Shown: piece after piece, positions 35,086 to 43,634 of the stretch | Numbering within the stretch: the first letter of the stretch is position 1 | Layout: the number at the start of each line of letters is the position of its first letter | NCBI GenBank assembly: GCA_910583965.1 | Contig: CAJUAE010000017.1 | Span: forward strand, 1 to 46,574 | Direction: 5' to 3' | Length of the DNA: 46,574 nucleotides | Source: an uncultured Lachnospiraceae bacterium | GTDB taxonomy: Bacteria > Bacillota > Clostridia > Lachnospirales > Lachnospiraceae | The notes under the pieces: model-generated | Told to the model about the DNA's origin: nothing | The model's database searches: none | Seen by the model: the letters and a program-made list of their open reading frames with translations, nothing else | Made by a program: the position numbers and the translations under genes

Positions 35086-35114
35086 ACCATACTCTTATTT
35101 TTGTTGGATGTCAA
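35086..35114 (-). promoter_or_regulatory. Consensus promoter of the leader ORF and ABC exporter
   Basis: On the minus strand, TTGACA (35114-35109, perfect consensus) is followed by a 17-base spacer and TATGGT (35091-35086). The predicted start of transcription is near 35079, giving a 5' leader of about 60 nt before the leader ORF. Confidence 0.8.
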
Positions 35115-35239
35115 CTTAAATTTTGTTTCTTTACAAATGTTTTTCTATAGAGTATGCTTAAAATTATTAGATTTAAGGTATTTAAAAAGTTTTTTGGAAA
35201 TAATTTTTGTTAATTTTATAGAAAGGATTGAATAAAGTT

Positions 35240-37777
35240 ATGGAATTTCTTTTTCTAGGTGGCGCTATGGAGATTGGCGCAAGCTGTATTTATGTAAAAG
35301 TGGCAGGGAAGCGCATTTTATTTGACAGCGGAATCCGTCAATCGAGTGGAAAGGACCCGTTGCCAGACTTTCGCACAATACAAGAGCAAGGGGGATTAGA
35401 TGCGATAGTAGTCAGCCATGCACATATGGATCATATTGGCACACTTCCAATTATTAGCAAGGCATATCCAAATGCGCGGATTTATATGACCGTTATGACA
35501 GCGGAGCTAACACGAGTGCTACTTTATGATAGTTTGAAGATTATGGCATATCGAGAGGACGAAATACCGCATTATACAGAACAGGATGTGCTTGCAATGT
35601 TGGGGCGCGTCACGCCAGTGCGGTTTCAGATGGAATTTGAAATACTGAAACAAATGAAACTTACTTTTTATCCCGCAGGGCATATTGCTGGTGCAGCATG
35701 TGCATATCTTGTCACCGACGAGGGAACGTTATTTTACTCAGGGGATTTTGCAGGATTCTCACAGCGCACAATAGAAGGAATACATATCCCAAAGTTGCGG
35801 CCAGATGTCGCTATTGTGGAAACCACCTATGGAAATAGGCTTCATGCAAACAGACAGGTCGAGGAGCGACGATTGGTAGAGTGCGTGCGAGAGTGCGTTA
35901 AAAACGGACAGAAGGTATTGATTCCAGCTTTTGCGCTAGGGCGTTCACAGGAAGTTTTGTTAATTTTGCGCGCCGCAATTCAAAATGAAGAAATTCCAGC
36001 AATTCCAATCTATGTGGATGGTATGGTACGCGATATCAATATTGTCTATACGCGCAATCCAATATTTTTAAAAAATGCCCTTGGAAAGCGCATAATGCGA
36101 GGCGGTGAACCTTTTTATACAAAAGAAATCTTACCGGTAGCGCCTATGCAAAACAGAGAGGAACTTCTGAAGACAAAAGGACCGATTATTATTGTGTCCA
36201 GCTCTGGCATGTTGACAGGAGGGCCAAGCATGGAGTATGCAAAAAAACTGGTACAATCTGAAAATGCATGTATTATTATCACTGGATACCAAGATGAGGA
36301 GTCGCCAGGAAGACAGTTGTTAAATTTGTTAGAAAATAAGGAGGAGTGCAAAATTACATTGGATGGAACAACATTTCCTGTAAAATGCCGCGTTGAACAG
36401 GTGGGATTGTCTGCACATGGAGATAAATCGGAAATTACAGCATTGTTAGAACGCTTGTCTGCGCGTCATGTTTTTCTTGTGCATGGAAATGAGGAGACGA
36501 TTTACGAGTATGGGAAGGAACTGGCGATAGAGGACTATCGTCGTCATGTTTATCTGCCAGAGTGTGGTCATACATACAATGTAGAAATCCATAAGAAGCG
36601 TCAGCAGTTGAGTAACGTTTTGCCATACACCATGCAAAAAAATATTCCATTTACAATAGAGGACGAAAAACTTTTATGGACTTTTTGGAAAGACAATTAC
36701 AATGGCAGAAGGTTTTCCGTGTCACAACTTGCGATAATCTGGCATGGACAGCAACAGGAAGATATTGTATTACAGAATATGCAGAATGTATTAATGCAAA
36801 GTCCTTACTTTTCACTCAATATGCGTCAGCTATTTTTGTTTGAGGCAAATACGCAGGAGGAAATTGAGAAAGCACTGGCTCCGAAAGCGCAAACTATACA
36901 AGATGTGGAGATTCAAATTCAAGAAATTTTTGCAGGATTTTCCTATCGAAAGATTGGTTATTATCCAGAGAGGCAAGAAGCCGTTTTGCAGTTAGACTAT
37001 CCAGACAACATTGATAGCGTGCTGTTTCAACAAAAAGCATCTGATTTTCAGCAAAGGATAGGTTGGACGATTAGCGTAAATCCTTCTATGAACCATACCG
37101 CAGCAGGAAGTTTGCTCTATGCTGCATTTGGCAGTAGGTTACAGAAGGTGTCCTATTATGTGGACAAAAAGCAATATTCTGTGACAGTGTCAGCTATGGA
37201 GGAGAATGACCGAGAAGTTGCAAAGACTTTCTTTCAACAAACTGGATGGAGTTTGTATATAAATGGAAAGTGTTTTCATGGTATAAGTGCAGCGAAAGGT
37301 TCCACAATGAATGCGAGTATTTCGGTAAAGAAATCTGAGATGGAGTTTGTACCAGAAAATGCATCTGTGCAGCCAGTGGAACAGAACTTTGCGTTTTCCT
37401 GTATTGAACAAAGTTTTGCAGGGATTCCAGTTCAGATTGAAAAAAAGAGTATTCGGCAAGATGAGAGAGGAAAATATTTGGAGTTTAGTTTTATATCACC
37501 GATAGTTGGTATACGATATCGGCAAGAATTGCAGCAAATTGCAAACCAGATTGGCTGGCGGATACAGATTGCTGATAAGGTCAATCAGAATGCACTGTTT
37601 CAAATGATAAGGACACTCTGCGCAGAACATGAGATAACCCTTGCGAAAAATCCATCTTATTTACCAGACAAAAAGGTGATTGCGGTGAAAATTGCAAAAG
37701 AAGTAGATAATGAGAGACAAGCAGCAATTGCAAATGCTTTTTTAGAAAAAACAGGATGTGCATGTGAGTTTGTGTGA
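35240..37777 (+). CDS. Beta-CASP metallo-beta-lactamase-fold hydrolase with duplicated C-terminal modules
   Basis: This protein of about 845 aa has an N-terminal MBL and beta-CASP region (about residues 1-450). It shows the Zn motif SHAHMDHIGTLP, GHIAGAACAYL, YSGDF, the CASP region VLIPAFALGRSQEVLL, SSSGMLTGGPS, and the C-terminal motif HVFLVHGNEE, with GLSAHGDKSE before it. This is the domain of RNA-processing nucleases of the CPSF/RNase J superfamily. The remaining about 390 residues look like a duplicated unit, each copy having an IGW[TR]I segment followed by NxxA and a downstream Y[VL][PD]KK strand. ATG 35240 is used; an in-frame TTG at 35228 overlaps the purine-rich ribosome binding region. 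Confidence 0.88.
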   Translation: MEFLFLGGAMEIGASCIYVKVAGKRILFDSGIRQSSGKDPLPDFRTIQEQGGLDAIVVSHAHMDHIGTLPIISKAYPNARIYMTVMTAELTRVLLYDSLKIMAYREDEIPHYTEQDVLAMLGRVTPVRFQMEFEILKQMKLTFYPAGHIAGAACAYLVTDEGTLFYSGDFAGFSQRTIEGIHIPKLRPDVAIVETTYGNRLHANRQVEERRLVECVRECVKNGQKVLIPAFALGRSQEVLLILRAAIQNEEIPAIPIYVDGMVRDINIVYTRNPIFLKNALGKRIMRGGEPFYTKEILPVAPMQNREELLKTKGPIIIVSSSGMLTGGPSMEYAKKLVQSENACIIITGYQDEESPGRQLLNLLENKEECKITLDGTTFPVKCRVEQVGLSAHGDKSEITALLERLSARHVFLVHGNEETIYEYGKELAIEDYRRHVYLPECGHTYNVEIHKKRQQLSNVLPYTMQKNIPFTIEDEKLLWTFWKDNYNGRRFSVSQLAIIWHGQQQEDIVLQNMQNVLMQSPYFSLNMRQLFLFEANTQEEIEKALAPKAQTIQDVEIQIQEIFAGFSYRKIGYYPERQEAVLQLDYPDNIDSVLFQQKASDFQQRIGWTISVNPSMNHTAAGSLLYAAFGSRLQKVSYYVDKKQYSVTVSAMEENDREVAKTFFQQTGWSLYINGKCFHGISAAKGSTMNASISVKKSEMEFVPENASVQPVEQNFAFSCIEQSFAGIPVQIEKKSIRQDERGKYLEFSFISPIVGIRYRQELQQIANQIGWRIQIADKVNQNALFQMIRTLCAEHEITLAKNPSYLPDKKVIAVKIAKEVDNERQAAIANAFLEKTGCACEFV

Positions 37778-37942
37778 TGTTATATAATCCGTTTATTACT
37801 GCATGGGTACAAATTGGTTTTGTGCCAGTAAAGTTAATTTTGCTGTATGTCGAAGTAAAGAGTGCGAATGACATTCTTGCTTTGACAAAAATTTGGACAA
37901 GAGTATTCTTATGAAACTGAGAGAAAACCCATACAAAAATGA

Positions 37943-37971
37943 TTGCGTAGAACTAGAAAAAAGTGTATACT
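37943..37971 (+). promoter_or_regulatory. Predicted promoter in the gpmI upstream gap
   Basis: TTGCGT (37943-37948), 17 bases, TATACT (37966-37971). Transcription would enter the palindromic element at 38022. It is about 670 bases before gpmI. Confidence 0.5.
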
Positions 37972-38021
37972 TTATAAGAGTATCAAGTCATATTACTTCA
38001 AATACGATAGAAATAAATAAA

Positions 38022-38182
38022 TAGCCTCTCGGAATCTCCCTGGCACCTGCTATTGTGGCAGATTTACCGTCATATGCACACAAATTTAATCAACGTACGT
38101 GCCACGTACCCCTCATAAATTTGTGCACATCTGACAAAAAATCTTCTCATAATATCAAGCACAAAAAGACTCCGAGAGTCTA
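38022..38182. repeat. 161-bp palindromic element (MITE-like or structured RNA)
   Basis: The ends are 16-base imperfect inverted repeats: TAGCCTCTCGGAATCT at the left, and TAGACTCTCGGAGTCT on the other strand at the right (14 of 16 alike). Inside, GCA(CA)CAAATTTA pairs with TAAATTTGTGC (38074-38130). At the apex GTACGT-GCC-ACGTAC (38095-38109) forms a perfect hairpin. The right end itself can form AGACTC-CGA-GAGTCT. An AAAAGGAGG sequence follows 8 bases later, but no start codon is suitably placed. The remaining gap 37778-38644 shows no gene that I trust. Confidence 0.6.
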
Positions 38183-38644
38183 TATAATAGAAAAGGAGGA
38201 AATTTAAGGAATTAAAATTGGCATTAAAAGTGAGTAAATAGACTCAAAAGTATGTAAAATACAAGATATAGTTTGTGCTGACTTTATAGCAGGCAAAGGC
38301 ATGGAAAGGATATTATTACTAGTTAAAACAGTCTGACAGAATAAAGACACAGCAATTTTGTAGGTGCAATTGGTTAGTGGGTAAGACCAAAAATAAGAGC
38401 AAAATAAAAAATCTAGGAAAGGAAAAGCGAATTAGATGAAAATTCACAAACGCACATTAGTAAGTGATTGTGAATCGGTACCGATGATTTATTCGGGAAT
38501 TTACGACTGTGGAGTGTACAAGAACCTGTGAATAGTTGAACTTTAATCAAATGTACACGTTGAAGCAGTAATTACAAATCGTGAGATTGTAACAAATCAT
38601 CTAGCATATACATGTTTGTATATGTTTTAGTAGCAGAGCAAGAT

Positions 38645-40186
38645 ATGAGCAAGAAAACAACAGTATTAATGATTCTTGACGGTTACGGATTAAACGAAAC
38701 AACAGAGCATAATGCGGTGGCACTTGGCAAGACGCCCGTGATGGACAGGTTAATGAAGGAGTATCCATTTGTGAAGGGCAATGCGAGTGGAATGGCAGTA
38801 GGACTTCCTGATGGACAAATGGGCAATTCAGAAGTAGGTCATTTAAATATGGGTGCTGGTAGAATTGTGTACCAAGAGTTGACCAGAATTACAAAAGAGA
38901 TTCAAGATGGAACCTTTTTTGAGAATCCAGCATTGATGGAGGCTGTTGAAAATTGTAAGGCGAAAAACACAGCGCTTCATTTGTTTGGGCTTTTATCAGA
39001 TGGTGGTGTGCATAGTCATAACACGCATTTGTATGGATTGTTGGAACTGGCAAAAAGAAATGGACTTTCTGATGTTTATGTACACTGTTTCCTCGACGGG
39101 CGTGATACACCACCAGCATCAGGCAAGGGTTTTGCAGAAGCGCTTGAGGCGAAGATGGCAGAGATTGGCGTCGGAAAAATCGCGTCTGTAATGGGACGCT
39201 ATTACGCGATGGATAGAGATAACAACTATGACCGTGTACAGAAAGCTTATGAGGCGCTGACAGAGGGCAAAGGGGAACAAGCTGTGTCAGGACCAGCAGG
39301 AATACAACAGTCTTATGACAATGACAAGACAGACGAGTTTGTACTTCCAACAGTTGTGGCAGAGAATGGAAAAGCAATTACTACCATTAAAGATGGTGAT
39401 TCTGTTATTTTCTTCAACTTCCGTCCAGACCGTGCAAGAGAGATTACCAGAGCTTTCTGTGATGATGATTTTATGGGCTTTGACAGGAAGCGGCTTGACA
39501 TCAAATATGTGTGCTTCTCAGACTATGACCCGACTATTCCGAATAAAACTGTTGCATTCCACAAGATTGCAGTGACGAATACATTTGGCGAGTGGCTTGC
39601 TGCAAATAATATGACACAGGCAAGAATTGCTGAGACAGAGAAATACGCACATGTTACATTCTTCTTTAACGGTGGGGTGGAAGAACCAAACAAGGGTGAG
39701 GACAGAGTGCTTGTGCCGTCTCCAAAGGAAGTGGCAACCTATGATCAGAAGCCGGAAATGAGCGCCTATACTGTGTGCGATAAGCTCATAGAAGCAATTA
39801 AGTCTGGAAAGTATGATGTGATTATTATCAATTTTGCAAATCCAGATATGGTAGGACATACAGGTGTTGAGGAGGCTGCAATTAAGGCGGTAGAAGCCGT
39901 TGATGAGTGTGTTGGAAAAGCAGTGGAAGCGATTCTTGAGGTAAATGGTACAATGTTTATCTGCGCAGATCACGGCAATGCAGAGCAGCTTGTAGACTAT
40001 GAGACAGGTGCACCGTTCACAGCGCATACAACGAACCCCGTTCCATTTATTCTTGTAAATTATGATTCAGCGTACACACTGCGCGAGGGCGGATGCCTTG
40101 CAGACATTGTTCCAACGTTAATTCAGACAATGGGAATGCAGCAGCCAGCAGAGATGACAGGTAAATCTTTGCTAGTGCGCAAATAA
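38645..40186 (+). CDS. gpmI: 2,3-bisphosphoglycerate-independent phosphoglycerate mutase
   Basis: This 513-aa manganese enzyme of the alkaline phosphatase superfamily interconverts 3- and 2-phosphoglycerate in glycolysis. The N-terminus is TTVLMILDGYGLN. The phosphorylatable Ser is in MGNSEVGHLNMGAGR, followed by LHLFGLLSDGGVHSH and CFLDGRDTPP. C-terminal metal-binding motifs are INFANPDMVGHTG, CADHGNAEQ and FTAHTTNPVPF. The frame reaches back to ATG 38612, but the family starts at MSKKTTVLM (ATG 38645). The ribosome binding site there is weak (AGAGCAAG). The gene is not next to gap, pgk or tpi here. It is followed by a MITE-like element. Confidence 0.95.
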   Translation: MSKKTTVLMILDGYGLNETTEHNAVALGKTPVMDRLMKEYPFVKGNASGMAVGLPDGQMGNSEVGHLNMGAGRIVYQELTRITKEIQDGTFFENPALMEAVENCKAKNTALHLFGLLSDGGVHSHNTHLYGLLELAKRNGLSDVYVHCFLDGRDTPPASGKGFAEALEAKMAEIGVGKIASVMGRYYAMDRDNNYDRVQKAYEALTEGKGEQAVSGPAGIQQSYDNDKTDEFVLPTVVAENGKAITTIKDGDSVIFFNFRPDRAREITRAFCDDDFMGFDRKRLDIKYVCFSDYDPTIPNKTVAFHKIAVTNTFGEWLAANNMTQARIAETEKYAHVTFFFNGGVEEPNKGEDRVLVPSPKEVATYDQKPEMSAYTVCDKLIEAIKSGKYDVIIINFANPDMVGHTGVEEAAIKAVEAVDECVGKAVEAILEVNGTMFICADHGNAEQLVDYETGAPFTAHTTNPVPFILVNYDSAYTLREGGCLADIVPTLIQTMGMQQPAEMTGKSLLVRK

Positions 40187-40197
40187 TAATCAACGAG

Positions 40198-40339
40198 TAC
40201 ACTAAATATTAAGTAACTGGCGCATTGATTTGTCTAATTATTCGTCAATGCGCCAGTTATTACTATGGTTTATTCTTATGTCTTGTATATGAAACAATGA
40301 TTTTACAGTTAATGTATCAGAACCTTAATTTTTAGTGTA
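40198..40339. mobile_element. MITE-like element, copy 2
   Basis: This 142-bp element is bounded by TA and has terminal inverted repeats of about 16 bases: TACACTAAATATTAAG at the left, TACACTAAAAATTAAG on the other strand at the right. The first copy is at 9816-9963. The inner part has a GC-rich stem, TGGCGCATTGA..TCAATGCGCCA, which could act as a terminator-like fold after gpmI. It starts 11 bases after the gpmI stop codon. Confidence 0.78.
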
Positions 40340-40341
40340 CT

Positions 40342-40389
40342 AGAAATAAATTTCTGCTTTGGAAAATCCCAAGGCAGAAATTTATTTCT
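40342..40389. terminator. Long bidirectional terminator hairpin
   Basis: AGAAATAAATTTCTGCTTTGG (40342-40362) pairs over 21 bases with its partner at 40369-40389, with one G-U pair and a six-base loop. It lies between convergent gpmI and the DUF1622 gene and starts exactly at the DUF1622 stop codon. Confidence 0.85.
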
Positions 40390-40742
40390 TAATCTTCTTC
40401 TTCTTTATCCAGCGCGAGCGCTTTTTCTTCATGCTTGATTTCCCAGTGAATTAAGAACGTTAAAATACTACGCAACAAAATAATTACACCAAGAATACCA
40501 AGTTCACCCCATTCGCGTACAATAACAGTACGCAACACTTCACTACCCATCTTAAATTCAAGTGACAGCGCGATGCCTTGCGCCAAATCTAATCGAATTC
40601 TGGCATCTTGCTTTATCCAATACCAAAAGCTTTTAATGGCAGTAAAGACAAGAATGGCAACACCAAATAGTTCTAAAAGAATCGTGCATATTTCTACAAC
40701 ATTCGTCAGCAACAATTCTAAAAGTTTTATCATAGAATGCAT
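40389..40742 (-). CDS. DUF1622 family membrane protein
   Basis: This 117-aa protein has two or three membrane helices: about residues 14-38 (VVEICTILLELFGVAILVF) and about 80-98 (LGILGVIILLRSILTFLIHW). A central amphipathic region has RLDLAQGIALSLEFKMGSEVLRT, the characteristic segment of DUF1622. The C-terminus is charged. The role of the family is unknown. ATG 40742 has GGAGG at six bases. It is preceded by a 52-aa membrane protein gene only 15 bases upstream, so the two form one operon. Confidence 0.85.
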   Translation of the reverse strand: MHSMIKLLELLLTNVVEICTILLELFGVAILVFTAIKSFWYWIKQDARIRLDLAQGIALSLEFKMGSEVLRTVIVREWGELGILGVIILLRSILTFLIHWEIKHEEKALALDKEEED

Positions 40743-40757
40743 GAAATACCTCCAGTA

Positions 40758-40916
40758 TCATTCAGAAAGTGTCTGATATTCATTTATTAGAACTAATCTG
40801 GTACTCTTTACATTAGAATATACTTTTGCAAAATACAAGGATGCAATTGCCACTGTGATACAAAGAATCGCTGTAATTACACGTTTTTTGAGGGAAACAT
40901 TTTTCAATTTGCTCAT
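40758..40916 (-). CDS. Small single-helix membrane protein (52 aa)
   Basis: ATG 40916 is preceded by AGGAG with a six-base spacer. The peptide starts MSKLKNVSLKKRVITAILC with a positively charged N-terminus, then a hydrophobic helix (about residues 13-30), then a polar tail ending QTLSE. Its stop is 15 bases before the DUF1622 start. No family is recognised. The start signal, topology and spacing support a real gene. Confidence 0.7.
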   Translation of the reverse strand: MSKLKNVSLKKRVITAILCITVAIASLYFAKVYSNVKSTRLVLINEYQTLSE

Positions 40917-40957
40917 CTTTTTCTCCTATATTGTAAAGATAGTGTTATTTTTCATGG

Positions 40958-40990
40958 TTTAGCAATGCGCATATACTGTGTATTGCTAAA
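40958..40990. promoter_or_regulatory. Perfect 9-bp inverted repeat upstream of the DUF1622 pair
   Basis: TTTAGCAAT (40958-40966) and ATTGCTAAA (40982-40990) face each other over 15 bases. The position, 42 bases before the 52-aa gene, suits an operator or leader hairpin. The rest of the 41-kb gap shows no gene. Confidence 0.4.
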
Positions 40991-41169
40991 CGATAATTCA
41001 GGAATGAAGGACAATTTTTGTGTACCAAAACTTTCCATATCGCCTTGAATTGGATTGATTAAAACTTATTGATATCTTTTATAAAACCAAGCAATAATTT
41101 ATTATATCCTATTTTCAGGTTATTCGCAACCTCTTTTGAAGATAGAGACTTTAAGCATCTATAACAGTT

Positions 41170-41619
41170 CTATGATGCATCAACAATCACAATACTGGAA
41201 TCTCCTCGTCGTGCTTGCTCAACGACAGCAGCAGATAATTTTTGGAATGAGTTGTAGGAGCTTGTGGCGCCTGTCAGTGCATCAATGGAATCTTTACCCT
41301 GCCCACTCTGCAATTGACCAGCATAGTAACGAGTGTATTCGTTTGGATAAGTGCCTTGTGCTTTGAGCATATTTTGCATGTAATTGCTGTCCCAGCTTTT
41401 GATAAAGCCACTGGCGTTTTTAGCATTGTACTCTACTGATACAATACTACCGCCTTTAACCATAATAGTAATATATTCCTTCCAACCGTGGCTAAACTCA
41501 GCAGCTTGAGCGGTATAGTAACCATCTTGAAGTTCTGCTTCTGGTGTTTTATTATTACATGCTGTCAGGAGTGTTACAAGCAGCACTAAGAACAGCGATA
41601 AGCGCAATTTTCGTTTCAT
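41170..41619 (-). CDS. FMN-binding domain lipoprotein
   Basis: This 149-aa extracytoplasmic lipoprotein has a signal peptide ending in the lipobox LLTAC (Cys at residue 21). An FMN_bind domain follows, with DGYYTAQAAEFSHGWKEYITI as its start and SIDALTGATSSYNSF near the C-terminus. The D-A-L-T-G-A-T-S-S stretch fits the flavinylation consensus Dxx(S/T)GAT used by ApbE to attach FMN covalently to Thr. Such proteins carry electrons outside the membrane in Rnf-, Nqr- or PplA-like roles. The ATG overlaps the stop codon of the chemoreceptor gene upstream (ATGA at 41616-41619), so the two are translationally coupled. No apbE gene is in the window. Confidence 0.9.
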   Translation of the reverse strand: MKRKLRLSLFLVLLVTLLTACNNKTPEAELQDGYYTAQAAEFSHGWKEYITIMVKGGSIVSVEYNAKNASGFIKSWDSNYMQNMLKAQGTYPNEYTRYYAGQLQSGQGKDSIDALTGATSSYNSFQKLSAAVVEQARRGDSSIVIVDAS

Positions 41620-43634
41620 TTTTTATGCTCTCCTTTCAGTGTAAATTTTTTTACATGGGATTGTAGTACCTCTGCATCCTTCGCCAGCAATCCACTGGAT
41701 TGTTCTATCTCACTGGCATTCTGAAGGTTTTGATCGGCAATGCCGGTGATTGCTTCAATCCTTTCATCTATGATAGAAAGAGCATTTTCTTGACCTTCGA
41801 CAGCCACAACGAGGCGATCAGAAATTGTGTTAATCTGACTAGAAACAGTAGAGATCACATGGAGTGAATGCGCAGTGTCAGCAGTTAGATTCACGCCTGT
41901 CTGAATAACAGAACTAATGTGTGATACCATCTCTGTAGCATTCTGCGCGGCATCGGCGCTTTTGGCAGCAAGATCTTTGACTTGGTCTGCTACGATTGCA
42001 AAACCTCTCCCAGCAGTTCCCGCACGACTTGCCTCTATTGAGGCGTTAAGTGCAAGAATACTCGTCTGAAAAGCAATATCTTCAATCATTTTGGCAATCT
42101 TTGTAATTTCTTCCGCGTTGGAATTTATGTTGTCCATTGTATCAGAAAGAGAGTCCATATGATTATTTGCATCTTGAATACACTGGGCGATCTCTGTTGT
42201 TTTGTTTCGCGTTTGGCTAGTACTTTCTGTGACATTGGATAGTTGTTCTTTTACATGTGATATTTCACATATCAGTGCTTCTGTAGATTGATTTTGTTCC
42301 AAGGAAGCCTGATGAAGTTGACTAGATTGGTCACTTAATTCCTCAGACATATGGGCAAGTCGCGTAGTAGCATTGCGAAAATCTGTGATTGTTTCGTTCA
42401 TAGATTGTATAATTGTACGTAGACTATTGCGAATCAAGGCAAAATCACCTTTATAGTCTACTTGGGGATTAACACAAAGATCACCATCTGCTACATGCGT
42501 CAATACCTGTTGAATATCCAATATGTAGTTGTTAATGCTTTCTACGGTGGTGCTTAATGTCAATGTCAACACTTCCAACTCATCTCTAGAACGAACTGGT
42601 GTCACTGTGGTGTGCAAGTCACCATTGGAAAGTGATACCATACGAGATGTCACATTCTTAATTGGGCGTGAAATCGAGTGTGCCAAATGCAAAACTAATA
42701 GGATAGAAAGTATTAACACTACGAATGTGGATGCGATTGCAACAAACATTGCACTGTTAATTGTATGGCTGTAATCCGCTTCAGGAATATGTAAAACGAG
42801 AAACCATTGTGTGCCGCGAATAGGAGAAAATGCAACTAATATATGTTCTCCGTTAATAGGAAATTCTGCGGCACCAGTTTCACCGGCAGTAATGCGATTG
42901 AGTGTCTCTGCAGTTTCACCGCCTAATTGTGATAATGTGCTTTGGGCTAAAACAAGAGATTGGTCTGGATGACCAGTGATAATACCATTGTGATCAACCA
43001 TATACGCTGTGCTGTGTCTGCCTAGATTAATACTACTGATAACATCATTGAGGGTGTCATACTTATAAACTCCTACGACATACAGAGTAGTCTCCCCATT
43101 TTCTTTTACAGGCATTCCCATTGTGATACCTAATTTTCCCTCAAAAACAGTAGATGAACTGGTGGTAAAATTGTCTGTTTCATGAAGGAGTGCAAAGAAG
43201 TCTTTTTCTAAGTCTTGTGGTGCGCCTTCGATGCCCTGAATCAATTGCCCCTCTAAATTATATAAGGCGATGGTGTGCAACTCATAAATTTCAGCAGTTT
43301 CTGTTAAGAGCTCTGCACGATTTTTATGAGTTGCTGCGGTATCCACAGTATTGTTATCAAGCATGACAGATTGCATACGAGGATTTCCAGCAAGGGTCAT
43401 CATGCGGTCCGCAAGCATGTGAATATTTGCCTCAACTGTTTTTGCTGATTGTCGTGCCATAGGTTGTAAACTATCTAACAAGATGCTGGTTGCCAGATAT
43501 TGCAAAGATAATGCCATTATTCCGCAACATACAATCACCAATATAAGAATATTAAGGATTGTGCTTCTCAATATTCTTCCGTTAAGACTTCGTCTGAATT
43601 TCCGTTGTTGGAAGCTTGTGTTGTTTCCGATCAC
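41616..43634 (-). CDS. Methyl-accepting chemotaxis protein
   Basis: This 672-aa membrane chemoreceptor has TM1 (about residues 24-50), an extracellular Cache-type sensor of about 240 residues (including AYMVDHNGIITGHPDQSL), TM2 (about 293-318), a HAMP domain and a long signalling domain. The hairpin tip is around KMIEDIAFQTSILALNASIE followed by ASRAGTAGRGFAIVADQV. The start is GTG at 43634, preceded by AAGGAGAG at seven bases. It overlaps the FMN-binding lipoprotein gene by four bases, suggesting that the receptor senses a ligand through the flavoprotein or shares its regulation. Confidence 0.93.
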   Translation of the reverse strand: MIGNNTSFQQRKFRRSLNGRILRSTILNILILVIVCCGIMALSLQYLATSILLDSLQPMARQSAKTVEANIHMLADRMMTLAGNPRMQSVMLDNNTVDTAATHKNRAELLTETAEIYELHTIALYNLEGQLIQGIEGAPQDLEKDFFALLHETDNFTTSSSTVFEGKLGITMGMPVKENGETTLYVVGVYKYDTLNDVISSINLGRHSTAYMVDHNGIITGHPDQSLVLAQSTLSQLGGETAETLNRITAGETGAAEFPINGEHILVAFSPIRGTQWFLVLHIPEADYSHTINSAMFVAIASTFVVLILSILLVLHLAHSISRPIKNVTSRMVSLSNGDLHTTVTPVRSRDELEVLTLTLSTTVESINNYILDIQQVLTHVADGDLCVNPQVDYKGDFALIRNSLRTIIQSMNETITDFRNATTRLAHMSEELSDQSSQLHQASLEQNQSTEALICEISHVKEQLSNVTESTSQTRNKTTEIAQCIQDANNHMDSLSDTMDNINSNAEEITKIAKMIEDIAFQTSILALNASIEASRAGTAGRGFAIVADQVKDLAAKSADAAQNATEMVSHISSVIQTGVNLTADTAHSLHVISTVSSQINTISDRLVVAVEGQENALSIIDERIEAITGIADQNLQNASEIEQSSGLLAKDAEVLQSHVKKFTLKGEHKK

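Noticed and set aside
34885..35235. 116-aa plus-strand ORF opposite the leader peptide
   Set aside because: No ribosome binding site, start lies inside the hairpin, and the hydrophobic sequence is explained by A-rich antisense DNA. The minus strand has a full promoter, ribosome binding site, ORF and terminator.
37804..37850. Third MITE copy suggested by GTTAATTTTGCTGTA
   Set aside because: Only a weak match to the right end; no left end or internal motifs nearby.
38436..38531. 31-aa ORF (starts MKIHKRTLVSDC) before gpmI
   Set aside because: The nearest purine-rich sequence is about 12 bases from the ATG and the gap has no other coding signal. It could be chance; not listed as a gene.
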